Part shown: in pieces, positions 1-7,459 of the stretch
Layout of the letters: every line of letters starts with the position of its first letter
Position numbering within the stretch: the stretch's first letter is position 1
Source: Ferrimicrobium sp.
GTDB taxonomy: Bacteria > Actinomycetota > Acidimicrobiia > Acidimicrobiales > Acidimicrobiaceae
Reading direction: 5' to 3'
NCBI GenBank assembly: GCA_022690815.1
Contig: JALCZJ010000029.1
Span: 1-32,015, forward strand
DNA length: 32,015 bases
The notes under the pieces: model-generated
The model's database searches: none
What the model was told of the DNA's origin: nothing
What the model saw: only the letters and a program-made list of their open reading frames with translations
Program-made: the position numbers and the translations under genes

Positions 1-127
1 GTCGGCACTAAGCGTTCTAAATGTAGCGCGGATGCGAGTTCTGCACAAAAGACGAGAACTGCAGAGGACGTTAGAACCCATCCTCTCAACGCTCGGATAC
101 CTCTGGAGAGGTGAACTCCAGCAAATC
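1..127. other. Left-edge sequence outside the IS21 element
   Basis: No gene is supported here. Two small inverted repeats can be seen: agttct/agaact around 38-60, and acctct/agaggt around 110-123. Two of the three minus-strand frames are open through this short piece, but neither reads like the continuation of the IS630-type transposase cut off at the other end of the IS21 element. The sequence therefore does not look like the missing half of that gene. Confidence 0.4.
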
Positions 128-143
128 TGACTTTTCTTATATC

Positions 144-289
144 TCTGGACCAACGATTCGCGTAACTCTGGACCAATGGATCGCTGATCTTTGGACCAGG
201 AGTTCGCGAAACTCTGGACCGCAGATTCGTGCATCTTTGGACCAACGATTCGCGTAACTCTGGACCAGGAGTTCGCGAAACTCTGGACC
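144..289 (+). repeat. Seven 23-bp phased repeats, IS21 left end
   Basis: The core tctggacc (or tttggacc) starts at 144, 167, 190, 213, 236, 259 and 282, exactly 23 bp apart each time. The 23-bp units at 149-171 and 241-263 appear identical, as do the units at 195-217 and 264-286, which suggests part of the array was duplicated as a block. A decayed core (tctaggac) may follow at 312. In IS21 elements, repeats at the ends are transposase binding sites; that role is inferred here from position and from the inverted copies at the right end. Confidence 0.85.
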
Positions 290-333
290 ACCCAGAAGAA
301 GCTGCCGAAACTCTAGGACATCGTTTCCTAGAT

Positions 334-339
334 GGAGGT
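334..339 (+). promoter_or_regulatory. Shine-Dalgarno of istA
   Basis: A ggaggt run lies about 8 nt ahead of the ATG at 348 and fixes the istA start. It lies just downstream of the repeat array, so transposase bound to the array could affect istA expression (inference). Confidence 0.6.
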
Positions 340-347
340 AAACAGAG

Positions 348-1920
348 ATGAAAAACAAGACAAGAAAAGGAAGTTGGACATTGCAACCAGATCAGATTCG
401 AAAAGTTATCGCCTACCTCGAACGACACCCGGATGCCTCAGCTCGCACCATCGAGGCAGCGACTGGAGTATCGCATCAGTCAGTCACGAGACTACGCAAG
501 AAGTTGGCTGAGGTCACCATCACCGAGGAGGACTTGTCAAAGGATTCGGCCCTCCTGGCGGTTCTCTATCCCACGAGGGCTGGGCGCACGAGCACGAAGG
601 TAGCCCCTGACTACGAGGTACTCGTTAAGGAGTTGAGGGATACCCCGCATCTCACCCGAGAGCTCCTTTGGGAAGAGTACTGCCATATCAATGGTGAGAA
701 CTCCTACTCATACTCCGAGTTCTGTCGCAAGCTTGCTCGAGTGGTGGACCAAGGAGAGCTCACCATGTTGTTGGCCCATGAAAAGGGGAGCGCTCTCATG
801 GTCGACTATGCAGGTGATACCGTCCCCATATGGGACCGAGACACTGGGGAGATCGCCCTCTACGCCCAGGTCTTTGTCGCCGCCCTGGCCTACTCGGGCT
901 ATACCTTTAGTGGGGTCTATGAGTCCCAGCGCATCGATGACTTCCTCTTGGCCATCATGGATGCCTTTGAGTTCTTCGGCGGTCTTGGGGCCAAGGTCAT
1001 CCCCGATAATCTCCGGAGTGCGGTTACCAAGCACACCCGTGACGAGCTCATCTACAACGCGACCTTCACCGAGTTCTGCACCCATTATGCAATTGAGCCC
1101 GCGGCTACTCGCGGCGTATCGGCCAAAGGATAAGGCAAAGGCCGAGGGTGCGGTCTACCGGGTTGAGACGAGGATCCTGGCCCGACTCCGTCATGAACGC
1201 TTCTTCAGCGTTGCCGAAGCCAACGAACGCGTCAGAGCCATGCTAGGAGATCTCAACGAGGCTCCCTTTAAGTACCTAGCTGGGTCCAGGGCTACTCGAT
1301 TCGTTGAGGAGCTGCCCTCTTTGAGACCCCTACCCACGAGTCGCTATGAGCTCGCCGAGTTCTTAACCCTCCCCGTTTCACCTGACTATCACTTCATGGT
1401 CCATACCAACCGTTACTCGGTTCCGGTTCGCTTTCGCAACACCAAGGTACGTGTCAAGGTTGGCAAACAGAGCATCGAGGTCTTTAGCGATGGTGAGAGC
1501 ATCGCTATCCATGACCGCGCAGGTGGTGAGAACCAGATCATCACTAATCCAGCTCACCGACCACCTGAGCACCAGGGCTATCTGGAGGCAGAAGAACTGC
1601 TCTACAGTCAAGCCCGTGCCATTGGAGAGAGCACAGAGAACGTCATTCGCTCCGTCGTTGCGTCAACTCCGTTCCGATCGGTTGCTCAAGCATCAGCCAA
1701 GGCACTCCTGCGTCTGTTACGGGCCTATCCACAGGCTGAGGCAGAACTTGCCTGTCACAGAGCCCTCATGATTGGCTCTGCGACTCGAGAGTCCGTAGAG
1801 TCTATCTTGACCAAGGGACTCGCCGACGTCGGACTGGGCGTTGAACCCGAGATGAGCTATGAGCCCCATGCCAACCTACGGGGTCCAGAGGCCTTTCGTA
1901 TTGGAGGTACCGATGAGTAG
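348..1920 (+). pseudogene. istA: IS21 transposase IstA, single frameshift
   Basis: This is the DDE transposase of the IS21 element. The first frame (348-1133) carries an N-terminal helix-turn-helix (about residues 20-50) and the first two catalytic acidic residues, in MVDYAGD and VIPDNLRSA. Reading then shifts +1 near 1112-1115: the first frame ends in VSAKG and stop, while the next frame continues as [19 protein letters not shown] and runs to 1920. The segment after the shift holds the catalytic Glu (KAEGAV) and the C-terminal domain. Removing one G in cgcggcg restores the usual IS21 reading. No slippery heptamer is evident, so a mutation or sequencing error is more likely than programmed frameshifting. 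The stop overlaps the istB start. Confidence 0.85.
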
Positions 1921-2689
1921 GGCCACCAACCTTGAGCACTTGAGCACTCTGCGACTCTCTCATGCCAAGGCCCAGTACCGTGCCCAATTCGAGGATTCCT
2001 CAATCATCGACCTGGACTTTGATGAACGTCTTTGTCGCATCCTTGACTATGAGATCGCGATGCGAGCCAATGCCAGGGTGCAAAGGAGAACCCGAGAGGC
2101 TGGCTTTAGCATGCGTGCAAGCCCTGAGGACTTTGAACTCACCGAAGGACGAGGGCTTACCCGTGAGCGCTATCGCTCACTGGTCTCCCTTGCCTGGTTG
2201 AGTGCTCATCACCACCTCGCCATCACCGGCCCCACTGGGGTGGGCAAGACCTACCTCGGGATCGCCCTTGGGGTGAGTGCGATTCGTGCGGGCTACCTGG
2301 TGCGCTACTACAAGCTCTCCAAGCTCTTAGAGAAGGTAGGGATCGCCCGGGCGGATGGAACCTACCCGTCCTTTGCGGCCATCCTTGCCAGAACCCATCT
2401 ACTCATCCTCGATGACTGGGGGATCTCCCCGATCTCACCACTGGGTTCCAGAGAGATCCTTGATCTCTTAGATGACCGAGGAGAGAACGGTTCACTCATC
2501 ATCTCCTCGCAGTTGCCCGTCTCACAATGGTACGAGAGTCTTGGAGAGCGAACTGTCGCTGATGCCATCATGGATCGCATTGTCCATAACGCGATCCCCG
2601 TCGAACTCAAAGGAGAATCCATGCGTAAACACGGGAGCCAACGAAAGGAGGGGAACGGACTCAAAGAGCCTGGTCCAGAGATAGAGTAA
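1913..2689 (+). CDS. istB: IS21 helper ATPase IstB
   Basis: IstB is the AAA+ ATPase that IS21 elements need alongside IstA to assemble the transposition complex on target DNA. The predicted protein is 258 aa, normal for the family. It has a Walker A motif GPTGVGKT near residue 103, a Walker B LLILDDWG near 165, and downstream ISSQLP and DRIVHN motifs. I start it at the ATG at 1913, which overlaps the istA stop (gATGAgTAG) and suggests translational coupling; an ATG 54 nt upstream is in frame but would add a non-homologous leader inside istA. The innermost right-end repeat (2672-2679) lies inside the last codons of this gene. Confidence 0.92.
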   Translation: MSRATNLEHLSTLRLSHAKAQYRAQFEDSSIIDLDFDERLCRILDYEIAMRANARVQRRTREAGFSMRASPEDFELTEGRGLTRERYRSLVSLAWLSAHHHLAITGPTGVGKTYLGIALGVSAIRAGYLVRYYKLSKLLEKVGIARADGTYPSFAAILARTHLLILDDWGISPISPLGSREILDLLDDRGENGSLIISSQLPVSQWYESLGERTVADAIMDRIVHNAIPVELKGESMRKHGSQRKEGNGLKEPGPEIE

Positions 2690-2725
2690 CAGGTGGTCCA
2701 TGGTTGCGCGAAACCGTGGTCCAGG
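2672..2725 (-). repeat. Three 23-bp phased repeats, IS21 right end
   Basis: Inverted copies of the left-end core (ggtcca plus variable bases) start at 2672, 2695 and 2718, again exactly 23 bp apart. The outermost copy, read on the minus strand, aligns with the outermost left copy over roughly 30 nt (core plus the ttcgcg block). These form the right terminal inverted repeat of the IS21 element. Confidence 0.8.
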
Positions 2726-2737
2726 GTACGAGAATAG

Positions 2738-3001
2738 CTAGGTGAATCTCTTGATCCACTTTTGCACCGTAAAGGTAGAGATATCCAGTTCATCGGCGAT
2801 ATCACAAAGCCTGACGCCTTCGTTGGCCAAGAGGGCGATCTTTGCTTGCGTCACCTGAGCTGCTGGTGCATTACGTTTGGCGATAAAGGAAGTGAGGAAC
2901 TCTTTCTCCTCATCGCTCAGGGTGACGACATACGTTGGTTTGCGTCCAGTACGCTTCTTGGTCCCTTCGGAATCTCTCGCTCTCGATATCTGCTTGGCCA
3001 T
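2738..3001 (-). pseudogene. IS630-type transposase, N-terminal remnant
   Basis: This 87-aa remnant keeps only the N-terminal DNA-binding domain of an IS630-type transposase. It shows the family pattern VTLSDEEKEFLTSFI, then APAAQVTQAKIALLANEGV, and a helix-turn-helix ending DISTFTVQKWIKRF. The DDE domain is absent because the frame runs into the right end of the IS21 element, which supplies the stop codon at 2738-2740. I use the ATG at 3001 (MAKQISR), preceded by an agagg-like sequence; an upstream TTG is possible. The missing C-terminal half is not recognisable at 1-127, so more than a simple insertion may have happened. Confidence 0.75.
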
Positions 3002-3398
3002 TGTCATTGCCTCTTGCCCCAAGAGAGTAGATCTACAGTGAGGTCAACAGGGGCCAAATCTTGAAAGTTCCTGAATTAGCGCAAACTTACGGCTAGGGAC
3101 ACTATTTGTTCTAGTATCCTGGACCGTTCTTTCCGGCTTGGTGATGTACTAGACGAGATGCGCGGAGAGCGACATGAAGCGGTCTGGCAAGGCGGAGCTA
3201 GAATGATATGGATAACAGCTTCCCGGCTATCATGAACGATATGGGGTGTTTTTGTTAAATAATCGATTCTCACTTGTAAAGAGGTGAGATCGAGATAACG
3301 AGTGCTTGCGACCCTCTTTGAGGAGCTCTTGCAATTTGTGTTTAGCGAGGTGCACGAGGTGAGCTACAGGAGGTCCGCTACAGTGGAGGAGTTGTCAG
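3002..3398. other. Intergenic, no supported gene
   Basis: This stretch probably contains the outer flank of the IS630-type remnant and the upstream region of the SnoaL-like gene. A short minus-strand frame (3076-3273) has no ribosome binding site or recognisable content. I see no tRNA, clear terminator or long repeat. Confidence 0.4.
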
Positions 3399-3794
3399 GT
3401 GGGTACTAGTGACGATATTAAGGTAGCGGCGCAGCGCGTAATTGATGCTTTTGGGCATTTCGATCGAGAGGCGTATTTTGGCTGCTTCGATCCTGACGCC
3501 ATTGTCTCGTTCTACTACGAACCTAAGGTTTTGACGTTGGTCGAGTATCGGGCGATATGGAGGGACTGGGAGCAAAGTGGGTTTCGGGTGCTCACATGTG
3601 AGTCGTCAAATCAACTGATCGTAGAGGTCGCGGATAACGTTGGCCTGTTGGTTCATGATGTTCGCACTGAGGTAGTGGAGCGAGGGGAGAATAAGACGCT
3701 TAATGAGCGCGAGAGTATCCTATTGCGCAAGCGAGATGGAGCTTGGCTTGTGATCCATGAGCATCTGTCGAGTCCAGAAGCATCGCCCTCATAA
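3399..3794 (+). CDS. SnoaL/NTF2-like fold protein
   Basis: The predicted 131-aa protein fits the SnoaL-like/DUF4440 group of the NTF2-like superfamily. It starts with an amphipathic helix (IKVAAQRVIDAFGHFDREAYFGCF), continues with DPDAIVSFYYEP and a YRAIWRDWE helix, and ends with strands finishing in RERE-type and DGAWLVIHEHLS segments. The C-terminal W-x-V-I-H-E-H-x-S pattern is typical of this group. Members are small cone-shaped enzymes or ligand-binding proteins, so the substrate cannot be told from sequence. The GTG at 3399 is chosen because ggagga (3385-3390) lies 8 nt upstream. It runs convergently to the dehydrogenase operon, with 29 nt between the two stops. Confidence 0.75.
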   Translation: MGTSDDIKVAAQRVIDAFGHFDREAYFGCFDPDAIVSFYYEPKVLTLVEYRAIWRDWEQSGFRVLTCESSNQLIVEVADNVGLLVHDVRTEVVERGENKTLNERESILLRKRDGAWLVIHEHLSSPEASPS

Positions 3795-3823
3795 AATGAT
3801 GTTCCTTTGTCACGGAAGGCGGG

Positions 3824-4957
3824 TCAGGGGGCAGGTGCCGCATTGTTCGTTGTTGGTATGAGGAGCTGACGCAGCCCGATGCCCTTTGCCAGGTTCTCAA
3901 GGGCTATTGCGGCCTCGCCCAGAGGGAACTCTGCGGAAACGAGCGGGACGACATCAACCACACCATTGGCGATGGCGTTGATAATGACCGGTATGTCGAC
4001 TGCTGGATCGATCGATCCATAGTTCGATCCGAGGATCCGTTGGTTATTCATAGCTAGTGCTAGCGGATCAACTGTTAGACGGGAGCCAGCTCGGGTCAGG
4101 CCGATGATAACGAGTGAGCCCGCAGGTGCAAGCAACTTGAGCCCCATTTCCATGGTGGTGATTGACCCGACTGCATCGAATACCGCATCGAATCCGCCAG
4201 GGTATTGATCCGCGAGGTGGCTAAGAATTGCGTTATCCGTCTCGTGGGTTGAGGTTGCGCCGAGTTGTCGGGCTAGTTCGAGTCGCGATGCATCCTTGTC
4301 GGTTGTGGCAATGACCTCTGCCTTGCTCAAACGCGCACCTTGTACGCAGGAGAGGCCCACACCGCCGCAGCCTATTACGAGCACCCGCGAACCAGCTGAA
4401 ATGGCAGCGGTATTACGGACGGCACCGATCCCGGTTGGGAGTGCACAGCCAGCCAAGGCGGCGTGCACCAAATTCAACTCAGTCGGTACCTTGATGGCGC
4501 CAGTTGCGGGCACCACAACGGCCTCTGACCAGGATGAGACGCCAAGGTAATGATGGATTGATTTGCCGTCTTTGTGAAAGCGAGTGGTTCCGTCGAAGAG
4601 GAAACCCCCTTCATCGAGATAGGCTGTAGCTCGCTCGCAAGCGTAGGGCTTCCCGGAAAGACATAAGCGACACTGCCGACACGGAGCATTCCAACTCAAG
4701 ACAACTGGGTCGCCGATCTCGAGGTTCTGGACACCAGGGCCGACCTTTGAGATATACCCTGCACCCTCGTGTCCCATCACCATCGGGTAGTGGATATCCC
4801 AGTCGCCGCGAAATACATGGAGGTCGGAGCCACAGACTCCGGCGGAAGCTATTTGGACTTCAACCTCACCTGGGCCAGGATCGTCCAGTTCGATCTCGGT
4901 CAATCGGATATGTCCAGGCTCTTGGATAACGATCGCATGTGTGAGGCGAGCTGTCAT
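3824..4957 (-). CDS. Zinc-dependent alcohol dehydrogenase (MDR family)
   Basis: The predicted 377-aa enzyme oxidises an alcohol or reduces an aldehyde/ketone with NAD(H). Catalytic zinc ligands are visible as C42 (GVCGSDLH), H63-E64 (GHE) and C171 (GCALPTG). The structural zinc site is complete: C93, C96, C99, C107. The Rossmann motif GCGGVG lies at 196-201, and an acidic residue (D220) after the second strand suggests NAD rather than NADP. The longer upstream in-frame reading is rejected because the ATG at 4957 has ggagga about 11 nt upstream and overlaps the preceding stop as ATGA. It is the third gene of an operon with an NCS1 permease and a cupin regulator. The substrate is unknown; it may be derived from the imported compound (inference). 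Confidence 0.88.
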   Translation of the reverse strand: MTARLTHAIVIQEPGHIRLTEIELDDPGPGEVEVQIASAGVCGSDLHVFRGDWDIHYPMVMGHEGAGYISKVGPGVQNLEIGDPVVLSWNAPCRQCRLCLSGKPYACERATAYLDEGGFLFDGTTRFHKDGKSIHHYLGVSSWSEAVVVPATGAIKVPTELNLVHAALAGCALPTGIGAVRNTAAISAGSRVLVIGCGGVGLSCVQGARLSKAEVIATTDKDASRLELARQLGATSTHETDNAILSHLADQYPGGFDAVFDAVGSITTMEMGLKLLAPAGSLVIIGLTRAGSRLTVDPLALAMNNQRILGSNYGSIDPAVDIPVIINAIANGVVDVVPLVSAEFPLGEAAIALENLAKGIGLRQLLIPTTNNAAPAP

Positions 4958-5586
4958 GATGTCTGCTCTCCTCCGGTGGCCGACCTCGTAGTCCAAGTCT
5001 CGGTTTCGCTGCCAATTGCTCCGTGAACCCAAGGGTTAGGTAGCGCCGGTGCGAGGATCCAGATGACCCGGACCTCAGCGAAGAGTGAGGCATTGTTCCA
5101 CGTGTGCGGAGTAGTGCCATTAAACGTCACGGCGTCGCCGGGTCCGAGCGTGATGATCTCGGTGTTCAGTATCAACTCGAGACTGCCTGCAACGACGTAA
5201 CACACCTCAGACTCGGAAGGCACTGTATAGAGGTCGACACCACCACCACCTCCCGGTACTGCAGTTGTTTCGATGACTGTGACATGTTGTTCGGTTGTTG
5301 CCGTTAAGAGAGTGTCGATTACTTGTCTACCGGGGAGGTTGGCGACAGGACGCTCGGCAGCCCTTGTTAGTACAAATGTTGGGCTTGCGAAGAGCTCTGC
5401 CATGGGCAGGCCGATAACCTCACATATCGTAATCAGGGAGTCGACGGATGGGCTGACGAAACTGCGCTCAACCCGAGAAAGAAACCCCTTTGACAAGCCA
5501 CTTTTGGCGGCGACATCACCTAACGAAAGCCCACTTGCCTCCCTTGCTATCAGGATCCGTGGTCCGATTGGGTACAATGTCGCCAT
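4954..5586 (-). CDS. HTH-cupin transcriptional regulator
   Basis: The 210-aa protein has an N-terminal XRE-type helix-turn-helix (about residues 10-65: LIAREASGLSLGDVAAKSG, FLSRVERSFVSPSVDSL) and a C-terminal cupin barrel (about 110-185: SEVCYVVAGSLELIL, GPGDAVTFNGTTPHTWNN). This architecture is common in local regulators of amine, amino-acid and alcohol catabolism, where the cupin senses a small molecule. The start at 5586 has ggagg 7 nt upstream. It begins 17 nt after the permease stop and ends in an ATGA overlap with the dehydrogenase, so the three genes are almost certainly co-transcribed. It probably controls its own operon; the operator is unknown, but short palindromes at 7101-7111 near the predicted promoter are candidates. 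Confidence 0.87.
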   Translation of the reverse strand: MATLYPIGPRILIAREASGLSLGDVAAKSGLSKGFLSRVERSFVSPSVDSLITICEVIGLPMAELFASPTFVLTRAAERPVANLPGRQVIDTLLTATTEQHVTVIETTAVPGGGGGVDLYTVPSESEVCYVVAGSLELILNTEIITLGPGDAVTFNGTTPHTWNNASLFAEVRVIWILAPALPNPWVHGAIGSETETWTTRSATGGEQTS

Positions 5587-5603
5587 CAGCGATCCTCCCG
5601 GCC

Positions 5604-7064
5604 CTAGCCGAACTCTGCCTCGAGCTTTTCCTGACTGTCTGCGATGGCCTGTTCTTCACTATGCGGATCGAATCCACGGGTGATAATAAGGTAGGCGATC
5701 GACGTTACGACAAGACCGACCAGCCAAGAGATGTCGGTGTCGTGGAGTAGCTTTGCTACGGGCCCGATGTAGCTTAACGAGCCAAGCTGAGGCAGGACCA
5801 TGAAGGGAATCTCGGCAGCAAAGCCAATGGCATAGGCAGTGATCCCGCGCCAGTTCCAACGGTGGTAGATGCCATCTAGGGAGAACAGGTCGGTGATCGC
5901 GTAGTGTCCTCTACGGACGTAGAAAAAGTCGATGAGATTTGTTGCGGTCCAAGGAACGAGTAGATAAAGCATAAGCGTCAGAGCGGTTGAGACTGTGTTG
6001 ACGGCGCTGGTGGTGATCACGTCACCGATAAGGTACCACACTACGGCCAGCCCGATGATAGATACGACTCTCGCTGTGCGAGTTGGGTTAACCTTCTTAA
6101 AGCAATCGATACCAGTGAGTAGGGTCAAAGACGCTCCATAAGCATTCATTCCCATGGTGGCCAGCAATGCCAGTGCGGATGCAAGGGCGGCAACCGATCC
6201 GAGACCACCGAACACGTTGTTGCCAGCGGTCTTTAGTCCCAGTAGGCCATCATTGGCGTTCAGGTGAATTGCCAGCCAAGCTCCCAGCGCGATGAGCCAG
6301 GCGGCTGATGAGGATGCTCCGAAGAAGACGGAAAAGATGACCGAACGGCTCTTGGTTTTGGTGGGGAGATAGCGTGAGTAGTCGGAGACGTAGGGTGCGT
6401 AGGTAATGTTGTAGGCTGCGGCAGCAGAGAATTCTGCCATGAATGCAGTGAAGGTGAAACCGTAGTGCGCCTTTGGTGCGAATCCGCCAGCATGCCCAGT
6501 GATGATCGCGATGGTGATGATGGTGACCAGTGGGAACGAGATGACGAGTAGCACGCGGAAGATTCGGTGGACCCAATCGTGACCGAAGATGGCCAGTAGC
6601 GCTGCCGCCACCACGGTGACGAATGCGATTGCCGTCGGATTCCAACCATAAGCCCCAGAGATCCCCTGTGCCAGCAATACCTGGTCGGTCACGTTAAATG
6701 CCATGTAGGTAAAGAGCGCGACGAAGAGGACGATGATCACACCGCGAAAGCCAAACTGGGCCCGCGACTGAATCATCTGAGGCATTCCCAGCTTTGGTCC
6801 TTGCGAGCCGTGAAAGGCCATGAAGAAGGTCCCAACCACGATCCCTAAAAGACCTGCGAGTGCGGTCCACCAGAGCGATAAGCCCATGGCGGGGCCGATG
6901 AAACCAATAGGGATGGTGAAATACTGAAAATTGCCCAAAAACCAGAGTGGCGCCTGGTGCCAGAGCTTTCCATGGCGTTCTCGCTCCGGGATCCAGTCAA
7001 TAGAGTGGACCTCTATCCCCCGGGTTGGTCGCGAAATTTGTGCTTGACGCGAGTCGGTGTCCAT
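5604..7064 (-). CDS. NCS1-family permease (nucleobase/hydantoin/allantoin-type)
   Basis: This 486-aa integral membrane protein belongs to the nucleobase:cation symporter-1 family (PF02133-type), with about 12 hydrophobic segments. Typical features include the N-terminal PERERHGKLWHQAPLWF region, PQMIQSRAQFGFRG after the second or third helix, the TYAPYVSDYSRYLP loop in the middle, and LIDFFYVRRGHY near helix 10. Family members import purines, pyrimidines, hydantoins, allantoin, thiamin or related N-heterocycles with a cation. The ATG at 7064 has a strong aggagg upstream. It leads the operon with the cupin regulator and alcohol dehydrogenase. A dehydrogenase partner rather than a deaminase or hydrolase is unusual, so I do not assign a substrate. 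Confidence 0.88.
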   Translation of the reverse strand: MDTDSRQAQISRPTRGIEVHSIDWIPERERHGKLWHQAPLWFLGNFQYFTIPIGFIGPAMGLSLWWTALAGLLGIVVGTFFMAFHGSQGPKLGMPQMIQSRAQFGFRGVIIVLFVALFTYMAFNVTDQVLLAQGISGAYGWNPTAIAFVTVVAAALLAIFGHDWVHRIFRVLLVISFPLVTIITIAIITGHAGGFAPKAHYGFTFTAFMAEFSAAAAYNITYAPYVSDYSRYLPTKTKSRSVIFSVFFGASSSAAWLIALGAWLAIHLNANDGLLGLKTAGNNVFGGLGSVAALASALALLATMGMNAYGASLTLLTGIDCFKKVNPTRTARVVSIIGLAVVWYLIGDVITTSAVNTVSTALTLMLYLLVPWTATNLIDFFYVRRGHYAITDLFSLDGIYHRWNWRGITAYAIGFAAEIPFMVLPQLGSLSYIGPVAKLLHDTDISWLVGLVVTSIAYLIITRGFDPHSEEQAIADSQEKLEAEFG

Positions 7065-7099
7065 CGCCGCTTTTCCCCTCCTGCTGGCCGTTGCCTCCT

Positions 7100-7105
7100 A
7101 GTATA
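7100..7105 (-). promoter_or_regulatory. Probable -10 of the permease operon
   Basis: TATACT on the minus strand lies about 35 nt before the permease ATG, giving a predicted leader of about 29 nt that includes the Shine-Dalgarno. No good -35 box is visible. It adjoins the short palindromes gtatac and cgatcg (7101-7111), which may form an operator. Confidence 0.45.
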
Positions 7106-7459
7106 CGATCGTTTTTGGAACTAATACATAGAATCTGGATATTTTTGTTAGTTTCTTTTCAGAGTCTCCTACTTGCCTGGAGCGCTGACCGTTGAGTCAG
7201 TTGACCGCCCCGACAGATCGTTGGTGCAGCGGTGCGCTGCACCTCTTGAGTTGCTTGCAACTCCGTCACGTTGGGACAGGGCTCGCAAGATGCCGGTTGC
7301 CCGATGTCTGTGTGCGACTGACAACCCTGACAACTGATCCGACGATGGACAGGGGATCGTTACCTCCCGAGTATCTCGACTGCGCAACGACTTGGTGAAC
7401 ACAGAGTGCGCTTATCCCAAGACGACGGGCGGGCCTGAGGACGACTTCGATAGGAGCAC
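7106..7459. other. Intergenic between SDR stop and permease promoter
   Basis: No gene is supported. The region contains a cluster of three inverted repeats at 7185-7263 (separate entry) and a direct repeat ctgacaac around 7317-7335. Short frames on both strands lack ribosome binding sites and recognisable content. Confidence 0.5.
7185..7263 (-). terminator. Cluster of three hairpins downstream of the SDR gene
   Basis: Three perfect inverted repeats lie in 79 bp: ctgac/gtcag (7185-7200), a 9-bp stem ggtgcagcg with its complement around a 3-nt loop (7223-7243), and gagttgc/gcaactc around tt (7248-7263). They lie about 200 bp past the SDR stop and before the permease promoter, so together they may end transcription from the SDR gene. 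There is no U-run, as is common for actinobacterial terminators; operator or RNA roles are also possible. Confidence 0.4.

Larger units (their letters stand above)
128..2740 (+). mobile_element. IS21-family insertion sequence
   Basis: The element has the IS21 layout: a long istA followed by an overlapping istB of the AAA+ ATPase type, flanked by ends built from several copies of a short repeat. The left end carries seven direct copies of a (t/c)t(c/t)tggacc-type core, and the right end carries three inverted copies. The outer boundaries near 128 and 2740 come from aligning the two ends; outside the outermost cores the match is loose (ttttctta against tattctcg), so each boundary could be off by several bases. 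I see no clear target-site duplication. Because istA is frameshifted, this copy probably cannot move alone, but istB and both ends look intact. Confidence 0.8.

Noticed and set aside
144-289. Regular 23-bp repeat array as a CRISPR
   Set aside because: The conserved core is only about 8 bp and the units have no unique spacers. Inverted copies at the other end of the same element identify them as IS ends.
137-358. 73-codon minus-strand frame with GPEFRELLVQ repeats
   Set aside because: It is the antisense translation of the IS21 repeat array; its repeats come from the 23-bp DNA units and it has no ribosome binding site.
708-1085. 125-codon minus-strand frame
   Set aside because: It is antisense to istA, with no ribosome binding site and no recognisable domain.
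7169-7402. 77-codon minus-strand frame between SDR and permease
   Set aside because: It runs through the hairpin cluster, lacks a ribosome binding site and has a low-complexity Arg/Ser composition.
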